Assembly: GCF_040371085.1 (NCBI RefSeq)
Contig: NZ_JAMBMT010000001.1
Location: forward strand, 1,674,001-1,738,000
Reading direction: 5' to 3'
DNA length: 64,000 nt
Source: Psychrobacter sp. AH5
Lineage (GTDB): Bacteria; Pseudomonadota; Gammaproteobacteria; Pseudomonadales; Moraxellaceae
The position numbers and the translations under genes were made by a program. The notes below the pieces were generated by a model. That model was not told where the DNA came from. It did no database searches and was given only the letters and a program-made list of their open reading frames with translations. This document shows, one piece after another, positions 53,233 through 61,193 of this stretch (positions within the stretch are counted from its first letter, which is position 1; every line of letters begins with the position of its first letter).

Positions 53233-54834
53233 ATGAACGACTTATTTCAAGCGCCTACAAGACGGCAATTACTAGCAATGATCGGTAAGACCGCAGGAGC
53301 AACGGCCATGTATCAAGCAATGACGACCTTAGGGTTTGCTTCAGAGTCTAGCTTTAAGCAACAGATTGATCTTAAAGGGGCGCCTGCTGGAGCAAGCATC
53401 GTCATTCTGGGTGCAGGTTTAGCTGGTTTAACTGCTGCTTATGAGCTACGTAAAGCGGGCTATAAAGTGACTGTTCTTGAGTTTCAAAATCGCGGTGGTG
53501 GCCGCAGTTGGACACTAAACGCTGGTGATAAGTATACTGAATTGGGTGGCGATGAGGTTACTTGCGACTTTAAAAAAGGCAACTACTTTAATGGTGGGCC
53601 ATGGCGATTGCCTATTCATCATTATGCCGTCTTTCATTATTGCAAAAAGTTTGGCGTGGCGTTGCAGCCTTTTATTCAAACCAATGACCGTGCCTACCTG
53701 CACCGTACTACCCATTTTAATGGCGCGCCGCAGCGCTTAGGCGAGGTACAAAACGATGTACGGGGTTATGTCTCAGAGTTATTATCCAAGGCAGTCAATG
53801 CAGGTGGTCTTGATAAGACCGTCAATAAAGAGGACAAAGAAAAGCTGTTAGAAGGTCTAAAGGGTTGGGGCGTTTTGGATAATAATTATCGTTACGTCAG
53901 AAGCCATGAAACCAGCAAACATCGCGGCTATAGTGTTTATCCAGGTGGCGAGCTGATGCCAGATGCTAAGCCCTCAACGCCAATACCAATGAATAAACTA
54001 TTGGCTTCAGGAATGTGGGCAGACCTTTATAACAACTATACCGTTCACGTTCATCAACCAACAATGTTTCAGCCTGTCGGCGGTATGGGTAAAATTGGTG
54101 ATGCCTTCACTCGCGAATGTCGAGATATGATTACCTTCAATGCAAAAGTGACCAAAATCAAGCAAGATGATAGCGGTGTTAGTGTCGATTATGTCGATAG
54201 CAATGATCTTGACGGCGTCTCGAAAACCGTACGCGCAGATTGGTGTATTTGTACTATTCCTCTATCAGTATTGACCCAAATAGATATTAATGTCTCAGCA
54301 CCGATGAAACAAGCGATGGCAGCCGTTCCCTATGACAGCTCCTATAAAGTAGGCTTGGAGTTTAAACGCCGCTTTTGGGAAGAAGACGAATGGATTTACG
54401 GCGGTATCACCTATACCGACATGCCTATCTCACAAATCTCCTATCCTTCACACGATATGTTTACCAACGGCTCAGGGGTACTGCTCGGTGCCTATGGGTT
54501 TGGAGAAGCCTCTTATAAATTTAATAGCCTGAATCCCAAACAACGCATTGATGCGGCGCTACAGTATGGCAAATATATTCATCCACAATATCCCAAAGAG
54601 TTCCGCTCTGGTACTTCAGTCGCTTGGCATCGTATTCCATGGTCGCTCGGTTGCTACGGCATTTGGAGTGAGTCAAGTCGCGATCAATATTACGATACGC
54701 TATGCGCGATTGATCACCGTATTGTGCTAGCAGGTGAGCACTGCTCGCATATTCCAGCTTGGCAAGAAGGCGCAATCTTATCCGGTATGGATGCCGCCAA
54801 GCGCTTGCACCAAAGAGCAAAAAGCATTGGCTAG
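53233..54834 (+). CDS. Tat-exported flavin amine oxidase/dehydrogenase
   Basis: A 533-residue FAD enzyme. The N-terminus has a twin-arginine signal (TRRQLLAMIGKTAGATAMY). The FAD-binding Rossmann fold follows: IVILGAGLAGLTAAYELRKAGYK near 50-72, then EFQNRGGGRSW. The C-terminal flavin motif is VLAGEHCSHIPAWQEGAILSG. This is the monoamine-oxidase/L-amino acid oxidase superfamily. It lies between two cytochrome c genes in the same direction, so it probably works as a periplasmic dehydrogenase feeding cytochrome c, rather than as an O2-using oxidase (inference). The amine or amino acid substrate is unknown. Confidence 0.85.
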   Translation: MNDLFQAPTRRQLLAMIGKTAGATAMYQAMTTLGFASESSFKQQIDLKGAPAGASIVILGAGLAGLTAAYELRKAGYKVTVLEFQNRGGGRSWTLNAGDKYTELGGDEVTCDFKKGNYFNGGPWRLPIHHYAVFHYCKKFGVALQPFIQTNDRAYLHRTTHFNGAPQRLGEVQNDVRGYVSELLSKAVNAGGLDKTVNKEDKEKLLEGLKGWGVLDNNYRYVRSHETSKHRGYSVYPGGELMPDAKPSTPIPMNKLLASGMWADLYNNYTVHVHQPTMFQPVGGMGKIGDAFTRECRDMITFNAKVTKIKQDDSGVSVDYVDSNDLDGVSKTVRADWCICTIPLSVLTQIDINVSAPMKQAMAAVPYDSSYKVGLEFKRRFWEEDEWIYGGITYTDMPISQISYPSHDMFTNGSGVLLGAYGFGEASYKFNSLNPKQRIDAALQYGKYIHPQYPKEFRSGTSVAWHRIPWSLGCYGIWSESSRDQYYDTLCAIDHRIVLAGEHCSHIPAWQEGAILSGMDAAKRLHQRAKSIG

Positions 54835-54916
54835 CAGCAGTAACATTTAGCTAAAGATGATTGGGCTTTAAAGTGATATTGACTCAATAATAAAGAACTT
54901 ATAGGTGGACATAGAG

Positions 54917-55564
54917 ATGATAAAACCAAACTTGCTTGCCATATCTACCATCACAGTAGCGTTGGGTGTCACTACACTATCTGGTTGTAGCCGCTATAGC
55001 AAAGACCAAACTGCTCATACAACTCCTACTCTAGCTGATCTACAAGCCTCGCAAGTAGTATTTAAAAATCAAGCCAGTCGTAATAATGGCGCATGGGGCG
55101 CGGTCTATATGACGAAAGAAGAACTTAAGTCGCCGAGAACTAATATCGTTGATATCAGTTCCTTACCAGCGATGGCAGAAGATGTTGACTTGCAGCAATG
55201 GCTAGTCAAATTCGAAGGCAGCTTAGAAGGTAAAACGGGATTTTTTAGCACTAGTGGTAAAAAGCTCTATGATGACTCTTGTGCTGCCTGTCATATGCAA
55301 GATGGCAAGGGCGCACAAGGGGCAGGTTACTATCCGCCGCTTGCCAATAACAGTAAGATGCAATCAAAATATTATATCATTAGCGTTATCCTCAATAGTC
55401 TTCGCGGTATGCCCTCCTTTCACAGCATGATGAATGATGAGCAGATAGCATCGGTCACGCAGTATGTGCATAGTGATCTTAATAATTTTACTGATACAGT
55501 CACTGCTGCTAATATCGCTCAGCTCCGTCATGATTTTCCGCCGGGTTCTGATCCTAGTGAGTAG
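54917..55564 (+). CDS. Monoheme cytochrome c lipoprotein
   Basis: A 215-residue lipoprotein; a longer GTG start at 54905 is possible. The lipobox is LSGC with the modified Cys at 24. One heme site (CAACH in DDSCAACHMQDGKGAQG) is followed by YYPPLANNSKM, and MPSF holds a likely Met ligand. It is likely anchored in the outer or inner membrane facing the periplasm. It lies 80 bases after the flavin oxidase gene and forms a probable three-gene unit with it and the triheme cytochrome. Confidence 0.85.
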   Translation: MIKPNLLAISTITVALGVTTLSGCSRYSKDQTAHTTPTLADLQASQVVFKNQASRNNGAWGAVYMTKEELKSPRTNIVDISSLPAMAEDVDLQQWLVKFEGSLEGKTGFFSTSGKKLYDDSCAACHMQDGKGAQGAGYYPPLANNSKMQSKYYIISVILNSLRGMPSFHSMMNDEQIASVTQYVHSDLNNFTDTVTAANIAQLRHDFPPGSDPSE

Positions 55565-55785
55565 AGCTTTGAATACCGTCTTTGGGCTGCTCATCTATTG
55601 ACTCAAAAATATGTCGATAAAAGTCTTTATTATCCTCTATCACGCAGACCACTTCGGAGTGACTGATATATTATTCGTATAGCCAGATTTGTAGATAATA
55701 AGGGGTATAAGGAGTTTGCATATCTTCTAACGGGCCTCTCCATGACTGATAGATTTTTTGCAAGCCTTTTAATCAATAGGTATTC
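55563..55785 (-). pseudogene. Decayed minus-strand gene remnant
   Basis: On the minus strand one frame reads GPLEDMQTPYTPYYLQIWLYE, a TAA stop, then YISHSEVVCVIEDNKDFYRHIF and ESIDEQPKDG, which looks like real protein interrupted by one stop. No start or full length is left and no family was recognised. It supports insertion or deletion events at the right edge of the redox module. Low confidence. Confidence 0.35.
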
Positions 55786-56154
55786 ACAGTCACCCTGCTT
55801 TACAGCCCCACTCTACTATAATCATCTAAAGGATGGTTTCTTAGCAATAACTCAAGAAGCTGTAGTCGCTAGATAGATATCTTTAACCATTGTGGTTATT
55901 ATAATATGCTTATAGCTATAAAATTAGCATCGATATTAAAAATTATTTAACTCTATAATAGTCTAGATTTGAATTTAAACTATAACTTATTAGGTAATAG
56001 ACTTCTCGATATTATGGTTTTTAAAATATGATTGATATCTGCATATATCATAGATTGGTTTTACTTTAACAAGTCCTAAAAGCTCTACACGCTATTACTT
56101 ACATGGTTTAAAGCGCTAATTTATAAGATTTACTTTTGTTAGGTGATGTTGTTA
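55565..56154. other. Gene-free stretch with a decayed ORF and border repeat D
   Basis: 590 bp with no intact gene. The first 240 bp carry a broken minus-strand reading frame (listed separately). The rest is AT-rich and ends in the extended copy D of the module-border repeat. Confidence 0.5.
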
Positions 56155-56167
56155 ATGTTAGGGTATG
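56037..56167 (+). repeat. Module-border repeat, extended copy D
   Basis: Matches 40716-40845. The core (56125-56163) reads GATTTACTTTTGTTAGGTGA, then a T/G-rich stretch and AATGTTAGGGT. The AGGTGA of the core is placed as a ribosome binding site for the ATG at 56155, where copies B and C have ATA. Confidence 0.6.
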
Positions 56168-56628
56168 AAGAGTGGCTAGAATGGGAGGAAAGAGCGGATG
56201 ATTTTATTGAAAATAGGTCGACCTTAGAACAGATAAAGAAATATCCCAATTTAAGTGTTTTTATAGAAAATTTTAAACATGTAGAACAACCATTAAGGTC
56301 GCAATCTGAAATTGCTGAACGGACGAACAGTAACTTAAGTAAGACCCTATTCTATAATCAAGAAGACCATAGCATGCAGCCGAGAATCACTATTGGTGCA
56401 CAGTGCTCAGTAGATTTAACTAAACGCACTATAAAAAACGGCAAGTTTTACTTGATAAGAACGGATAGCTTTTACGGGGTAAGAGCACTATTTAGTCAGT
56501 CTGATGGTGGCCTGCTACTACAATGTAAGAACAAGGAATATCCAGATGAGAAAATTTCTAAATCCAAAACAGACAGCTTAGAGGTTCTCGGTTATGTTTA
56601 TGCTTGGACTAATATGGATCCTTGGTAA
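56155..56628 (+). CDS. S24 (LexA/phage-repressor) peptidase-like protein without HTH
   Basis: A 157-residue protein counted from the ATG at 56155, which has AGGTGA 8 bases upstream; GTG and ATG codons just upstream are alternatives. The C-terminal half looks like an S24 domain: DHSMQP with the nucleophile-position Ser73, the strand pair SVDLTKRTIKNGKFYLIRTD, VRALFSQSDGGLLLQ and KNKEYPDEK. The usual catalytic Lys (VKRL) is Arg (VRAL), so self-cleavage is doubtful. The N-terminal 70 residues are acidic and helical with no clear helix-turn-helix. It may be a truncated phage or island repressor. Confidence 0.55.
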   Translation: MLGYEEWLEWEERADDFIENRSTLEQIKKYPNLSVFIENFKHVEQPLRSQSEIAERTNSNLSKTLFYNQEDHSMQPRITIGAQCSVDLTKRTIKNGKFYLIRTDSFYGVRALFSQSDGGLLLQCKNKEYPDEKISKSKTDSLEVLGYVYAWTNMDPW

Positions 56629-56853
56629 AGAAATGTCTTAACGTGACCTTAAAGCTACTTATGAAGAATACTAAATATTAAAAAAAGGTCATCTGCACCT
56701 TTAGGAGGCATAAGCAAATAATAAGCTCGACTATCCAAACGCGCTAAATCAATAGTTTAATGACAATCGCTCGAATCTGAAGAGGATCAGTGATATTAAA
56801 TGCATTTGGACTACTAAGGACTGCTTGTATCTAATGTATGATAAAGAATTATG

Positions 56854-57655
56854 GGTGGTGTTCTAAAAAGTATGCTGGCATCAGACGTAGCCATAATTGA
56901 CATAGAAGAACACCAGATCGAATACCTTAAAGTGATTATCAAGCTTTTTCGAGAAGCAGCAGGTTTTTCTAACGGCTCGACGTAATCGGTGTCTCAAGCG
57001 ACAGTTATTACCTTCTATACCTACGGTATGCTGCTTGCCGACTTGTTTGCGATCAAGTTTAAAGGCGGTTAAAAAACTATCCCAGTTATCCATGCTAATA
57101 GAACCATAGCTGACTTTGAGCTGATTTAGACGTGCTCTGAGCTTCTTAGCCGTTCTCAAATCACGTTTGCCCCAGACATAAGCCACAATCTCACTGGTAG
57201 CACGGTCATAAGCATAAATCAGCCAGACTTTACGTTTCTTACGGTACACGTAAGTCCAAAACTCATCAACCTCTAAGCGTTCATAGTAGCGCTTTTTAGG
57301 CGCAATCTTATGAATAGATGAACCTATGGTACTGAGCACTTTGCCAATGCTAACTGAGGCTATCAGAGCAATGTCTCTAACGCCACACCCCCTAACCGTC
57401 ATTAGCCGTATGAGGTCTTCTATTTTAGAGTGACAGCCGTTGTAAGTTAAGGCATGATCGCCAATAAACTGACGTTTGCAGTCCTTACATTGGTAGTTTT
57501 GTTTACCATAGCTTTTTTTGCCATTTTTCTTTAAACTGGGACTGTGACAGTCGGGGCATCTGATATTTATTTGTGTCTTCATAACCTCAAATATATCATC
57601 TTGCCTCGGCTGTCACTCTCCTTTATTACCTCAGCATACTTTCTGATACACCACC
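56854..57655 (-). mobile_element. IS1-family insertion sequence
   Basis: An 802-bp element with inverted ends (GGTGGTGT...AAAGTATGCTG on each side) and a perfect 8-bp target duplication, in the gene-poor right end of the island. Confidence 0.95.
56881..57582 (-). CDS. IS1-family transposase (single ORF)
   Basis: A 233-residue transposase made as one frame instead of the InsA/InsB frameshift pair of classical IS1. An N-terminal zinc ribbon (CPDCHSPSLKKNG ... CKDCKRQF) and helix-turn-helix are followed by the DDE domain with LEVDEFWTYVYRKK, SMDNWDSF and GIEGNNCRLRHRLRRAVRK. Confidence 0.94.
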   Translation of the reverse strand: MKTQINIRCPDCHSPSLKKNGKKSYGKQNYQCKDCKRQFIGDHALTYNGCHSKIEDLIRLMTVRGCGVRDIALIASVSIGKVLSTIGSSIHKIAPKKRYYERLEVDEFWTYVYRKKRKVWLIYAYDRATSEIVAYVWGKRDLRTAKKLRARLNQLKVSYGSISMDNWDSFLTAFKLDRKQVGKQHTVGIEGNNCRLRHRLRRAVRKTCCFSKKLDNHFKVFDLVFFYVNYGYV

Positions 57656-57663
57656 GAATTATG

Positions 57664-58083
57664 TACTAGAGAGCTTATTGGCTAAGCAATAAATAAATGT
57701 ACGCAGCTGATTCGATATGCTGCGCATTCAATGTAATAATTAGGGATAAACGGTTGGGTCAAAGTTTAATTATTACAATCTATATAATTTAATATTTTGT
57801 ACAATCTGCTGATAACTTTTTTGGTACTCTTAACTGAATCGAAGTCCGTTACATAAATGCGTTTCATCATATTAAAATTAACGACGAGATCTAAAACTAG
57901 TTAAACAAACCAATTTTTAAAAGTAATTTTGATACTTATTTGATACTTGAAAAATATTGTTACATCTTTTTAGTTATAGCTAAATATAGTTAATTTAACC
58001 CTAAGTCATTGTTTATAAATATATTTTATCTCTACTCATTGCTTATTATCGTTAAGTATATCTAGTTATTTGAGATAGCCAAA
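57664..58083. other. Gene-free right end of the island
   Basis: AT-rich, no gene on either strand. It contains the paired TTGATACT sites (57927-57948) that mirror those near attL. Confidence 0.6.
57927..57948. other. Candidate integrase arm-type site, right end
   Basis: TTTTGATACTTATTTGATAC holds two TTGATACT copies spaced as at 26823-26845, about 135 bases inside attR. Confidence 0.45.
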
Positions 58084-58141
58084 GGATTCAAAATCCGTTG
58101 CCTTTAAAAGCGTGTCGGTTCGAGTCCGACCACCGGTACCA
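58084..58141 (+). repeat. attR, 58-bp direct repeat (tRNA-Leu fragment)
   Basis: Identical to the last 58 bases of tRNA-Leu(CAA). It lacks the acceptor 5' strand and the D arm, so it is not a working tRNA. It marks the right end of the island. Confidence 0.95.
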
Positions 58142-58162
58142 ATTGTAACAGCAATAAAAGAG

Positions 58163-58198
58163 AATACCGCTAGCCATCCAGCTTAGCGGTATTTTTTT
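58163..58198 (+). terminator. Original tRNA-Leu terminator, now beyond attR
   Basis: Perfect 10-bp stem AATACCGCTA / TAGCGGTATT followed by a T run, 20 bases after the tRNA CCA sequence. Before integration it would have followed the tRNA directly. Confidence 0.85.
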
Positions 58199-58240
58199 GT
58201 CTGCGATTTTATATGGATCAATATTATTTTATAACTAGCG

Positions 58241-58258
58241 TGTACACTTAAGTGTACA
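58241..58258. promoter_or_regulatory. Perfect 18-bp palindrome, possible operator
   Basis: TGTACACTTAAGTGTACA is identical to its own complement. No T run follows, so it is a better operator than terminator candidate. It lies 363 bp before otsB, between two terminators. The binding protein is unknown. Confidence 0.4.
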
Positions 58259-58311
58259 ATTTGATACACCCTTAAAGTCAGTTTGATTGGATGATCATTT
58301 AGAAAAATTAG

Positions 58312-58334
58312 CCTCCTACTTGGGAGGTTTTTTT
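58312..58334 (+). terminator. Short intrinsic terminator
   Basis: CCTCC-TACTTG-GGAGG stem-loop followed by seven T residues. The transcript it ends is not evident; a small RNA between 58200 and 58334 is possible. Confidence 0.6.
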
Positions 58335-58620
58335 GTGCTTAACATAATTATACTCTTGCCAGCGTCTTACTCAGCCCTCTCTAGCGCCTGCCCTTTTTTC
58401 ACTGTCGTAAAATCCCATCCTCTTACCTTCTCGCTTTTTAATTCATTTAAACAATGATTAGCTATTATAGCTATCTTCTTTAAAATCAGTAATTTATAAG
58501 TTACAAAAGTGATAACGAACTGAGTATCATCACTAACGAAGGATCATTAAGTTTATGGCAAACTTCCTCTAAAGTAGTCTAAACCAACAGCAGGTTATTC
58601 TATACATTAAGGAAGTAGAT

Positions 58621-59571
58621 GTGACTTTAGGAAGAAGTATTGATGTGAGCTCATCACCTAGATATATCCCGCCCCAACACTTTACTGATTATTTATCTTA
58701 TCAGCAAAACTATGCTTTGTTTTTGGATATAGATGGCACCTTGGCGGAGTTTACCTTAGACCCTAAAAACAGTTTTATTCCTAAATCAACGCTGCAAATT
58801 TTACAGCAAATACAAAGCTGCGGCGTCAAAGTTGCTATCGTCACCGGGCGTAGCCTTGTTGAAGCTAGGCAAATGCTGTCCCCTTTAGATCTGCCGTTTG
58901 CCGCAACCCATGGGTTAGAGATTGCTCTTGGCAAGGGCCTTAATAACATCGAGAAAAGCGACAATACTGTCAATGTTGCCGGCGTCAATAGCGCTGAGCT
59001 GGCTGTCATAAAGCAAGCTATTGCTCAATCTAGCCAGCCTTATAATGAGCTTAGCGTAGAGAATAAACCTTACTCTATCGCGCTGCATTTTCGAGAAGAC
59101 CCTACTTTGGCGGACGTAGCCTATAACATTATGACAAAGACCCTCGAGCACTATCCTAACTGGGTATTAAAGCCTGGCAAATACGTTTGGGAAATAGTGC
59201 CCAAAGGTGCCGATAAAGGCTCTGCAATTATTAGCTTATTACAACAGATGAGCGCTAATGATACTCTTTGTCCTATTTTTATTGGTGATGATAGCACTGA
59301 CGAAGCAGGATTTATAGCTGTTCAACAGGCGTACAGCTCGATAGTAAAACAGCATAACATAATAAAAGGCATGGGCATTAAGGTAGGAGATGAGACTAGT
59401 TGCGCCCATTATCGGGTTAATGACATTGCTGAGGTTACTACTTTACTCAGCAGCTTTTTAAGATTTTGCCAAACCTCTTCTGCACCATCGTTTAAACCAG
59501 CAGACGCTCACTTTTCACTGACAAAGACAATAGGAGGCCAATGCTATGAACCGCTTAATTGTCTTATCTAA
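58621..59571 (+). CDS. otsB: Trehalose-6-phosphate phosphatase
   Basis: A 316-residue HAD phosphatase that removes phosphate from trehalose-6-phosphate. Motif I LFLDIDGTLAEF near residues 35-46 holds the nucleophile and acid Asp, motif II is VAIVTGRS, and motif III/IV is KGADKGSAI with FIGDDSTDEAGF. The start is a GTG with AAGGAAG 5 bases upstream. It overlaps otsA by 26 bases. The trehalose made is a compatible solute and cryoprotectant, in keeping with a cold- or salt-tolerant host. Confidence 0.93.
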   Translation: MTLGRSIDVSSSPRYIPPQHFTDYLSYQQNYALFLDIDGTLAEFTLDPKNSFIPKSTLQILQQIQSCGVKVAIVTGRSLVEARQMLSPLDLPFAATHGLEIALGKGLNNIEKSDNTVNVAGVNSAELAVIKQAIAQSSQPYNELSVENKPYSIALHFREDPTLADVAYNIMTKTLEHYPNWVLKPGKYVWEIVPKGADKGSAIISLLQQMSANDTLCPIFIGDDSTDEAGFIAVQQAYSSIVKQHNIIKGMGIKVGDETSCAHYRVNDIAEVTTLLSSFLRFCQTSSAPSFKPADAHFSLTKTIGGQCYEPLNCLI

Positions 59572-61177
59572 CCGGGTAACCCTACCTGACAATCAGCCTA
59601 TGGCAGGCGGGCTTGCAGTAGCGCTGCAAGATATTTTACAAGGAAGCTCAGTGATTTGGATGGGCTGGAATGGCAAGGTTGTAAAGGGCCATAATGACGG
59701 TACTGACAATGACTTTAGTATTTATAATAATGCAACTTTAACAAATACTAAGCCGTCACCTACCACCAAGTGTCTAACTTATATGACCACCCCTTTTACC
59801 CATGCGCAATATCAGCAATTTTACTGTGGATTTGCCAATAATGTGCTGTGGCTGCTATTGCATGAACGCCCTGAACTAATAAGCCAGGCGGCTGATGACT
59901 ATCTAGGCTACCAAGAGGTGAACCGGCTTTTTGCGCAGCAAATCAAACAGATCATTGAGCCTGATGATGTGATTTGGGTGCATGATTATCATTTTTTGAG
60001 CGTGGCTTATTATTGCCGAAAGCTTGGAATCAGCAATCGTATAGGCTTGTTTTTACATATTCCCTTTGCGCCCCTAAGCTTTTGGCAACTGCTTGAGCAA
60101 AGCGCTGAGCTGATTGCTCACCTTAGTCATTATGATGTGCTTGGCACCCAGACTGAGCACGATAAGACCAACTGTCTGGCGGTTTTGCAACATTATTTAA
60201 AAGAGCGCTTATTACCAAACCGTCTTTTAGCTGATTTACCTATCAATACTTACTCTACAAAAGATGATTTTATTGATGCCTATCGATCAGCGGTTAACGA
60301 GCTGTTGATCCGTTTAGAGGTAAGAGCTCAGCATTCGCTCATTGTTAAGGCTTATCCCATCGGCGTCAATGTGTCAAAGATACAGCAACAGGTCGCTCAT
60401 TTGTGGTCGTCTTCAACATCATCTATCAAAGCCAATAAGCAAACTATCAAGCCTGCTACTCAGCAGATCATCGCGGTAGATCGAATCGATTACTCCAAAG
60501 GCTTATTAAAGCGTTTTTCGGCGTATCGCGCTTTTTTGCAGCACTATCCTCACTATAAAAACCAGCTACAACTGCTACAAACTGCCTGTCCTAGTCGTTT
60601 AGACTTGCCAGCTTATCAGCGCCTCTACGATAAAGTGAGACGGGCTATCACTGAGGTGAATCAGCAATTTTCACCTCATGCATGTACGCCTAATAGCCTT
60701 AAAGCGGACACGGTTAGCGCTAATAAAGCAGTTGATTGGCAAGCGATTGACTATAGCGAGCAGGTACTAGATCACAAGGCGTTGATGGGCTTATTTTCGC
60801 AAAGCGATGTGGGCTGGGTGAACTCGCTTAAAGATGGCATGAACTTGGTCGCCAAAGAGTATATTGCCGCGCAAAATCCTGACAATCCTGGCGTGTTGTT
60901 ACTCTCACGTTATGCAGGAGCCGCTGAGCAAATGCAAGAGGCGCTCATTATCGATCCGCTGCAAATCGAGAGTATGATTCAAGGGTTAAGGGTAGCTCTA
61001 ACCATGCCCCTAGTTGAGCGCCAAGCTCGCTATCAAAAACTGCTACAAGGGCTACAAACAGATAACCTGCAAGCTTGGCAACAACGGTTTTTAGAGGATT
61101 TATACAACCCCAGCCCTTATCAGAACCAGACCCAAAGCTTGGGAGCGCAGCAAAGCCCACTACCTGAATCACAATGA
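59546..61177 (+). CDS. otsA: Trehalose-6-phosphate synthase
   Basis: A 543-residue GT20 enzyme that joins UDP-glucose and glucose-6-phosphate. Key segments: VSLSNR-like LIVLSNRVTLPDN, AGGLAVAL, VHDYHFLSVAY, LFLHIPFAP, AVDRIDYSKGLLKRF (residues 311-325) and SLKDGMNLVAKEYIAAQ. AGGAGG before the ATG is strong, inside the end of otsB. It is longer than the usual 450-480 residues because of inserts near 280 and 370 (polar, low conservation). It is followed after 16 bases by the acyl-CoA-dehydrogenase-like gene. Confidence 0.93.
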   Translation: MNRLIVLSNRVTLPDNQPMAGGLAVALQDILQGSSVIWMGWNGKVVKGHNDGTDNDFSIYNNATLTNTKPSPTTKCLTYMTTPFTHAQYQQFYCGFANNVLWLLLHERPELISQAADDYLGYQEVNRLFAQQIKQIIEPDDVIWVHDYHFLSVAYYCRKLGISNRIGLFLHIPFAPLSFWQLLEQSAELIAHLSHYDVLGTQTEHDKTNCLAVLQHYLKERLLPNRLLADLPINTYSTKDDFIDAYRSAVNELLIRLEVRAQHSLIVKAYPIGVNVSKIQQQVAHLWSSSTSSIKANKQTIKPATQQIIAVDRIDYSKGLLKRFSAYRAFLQHYPHYKNQLQLLQTACPSRLDLPAYQRLYDKVRRAITEVNQQFSPHACTPNSLKADTVSANKAVDWQAIDYSEQVLDHKALMGLFSQSDVGWVNSLKDGMNLVAKEYIAAQNPDNPGVLLLSRYAGAAEQMQEALIIDPLQIESMIQGLRVALTMPLVERQARYQKLLQGLQTDNLQAWQQRFLEDLYNPSPYQNQTQSLGAQQSPLPESQ

Positions 61178-61193
61178 ACACTTGGAGACTCTC

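Larger units (their letters stand above)
56846..57663. repeat. 8-bp target duplication of IS1
   Basis: GAATTATG directly before (56846-56853) and after (57656-57663) the element; coordinates span both copies. Confidence 0.9.
26673..58141. mobile_element. Genomic island integrated at tRNA-Leu(CAA)
   Basis: The region between two perfect 58-bp copies of the tRNA-Leu 3' part, with a tyrosine integrase gene just inside the left copy. The excised circle would be 31,411 bp. It carries a restriction-modification-like module, an envelope redox module with its own two-component system, and four insertion sequences. No conjugation, replication or virion genes were recognised, so it is integrative and perhaps mobilised by other elements. 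Confidence 0.9.
58142..58620. other. Gene-free stretch between attR and otsB
   Basis: 479 bp with no gene. It holds two terminator hairpins (58163-58198 and 58312-58334) and an 18-bp palindrome (58241-58258). The promoter of the trehalose operon is expected in its last 150 bp but no consensus was clear. Confidence 0.55.

Noticed and set aside
56637-56653. Fifth response-regulator-like box CTTAAC-GTGAC-CTTAAA
   Set aside because: The motif fits, but no gene follows in that direction before the IS1 and the nearest -10-like hexamer is only 6 bases away.
26913-58083. Complete prophage
   Set aside because: Apart from the integrase and an S24-like protein there are no capsid, tail, terminase or lysis genes.
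58084-58141. Second tRNA-Leu gene at attR
   Set aside because: Only the 3' 58 bases are present; the 5' acceptor strand and D arm are missing, so it is an att repeat, not a tRNA gene.
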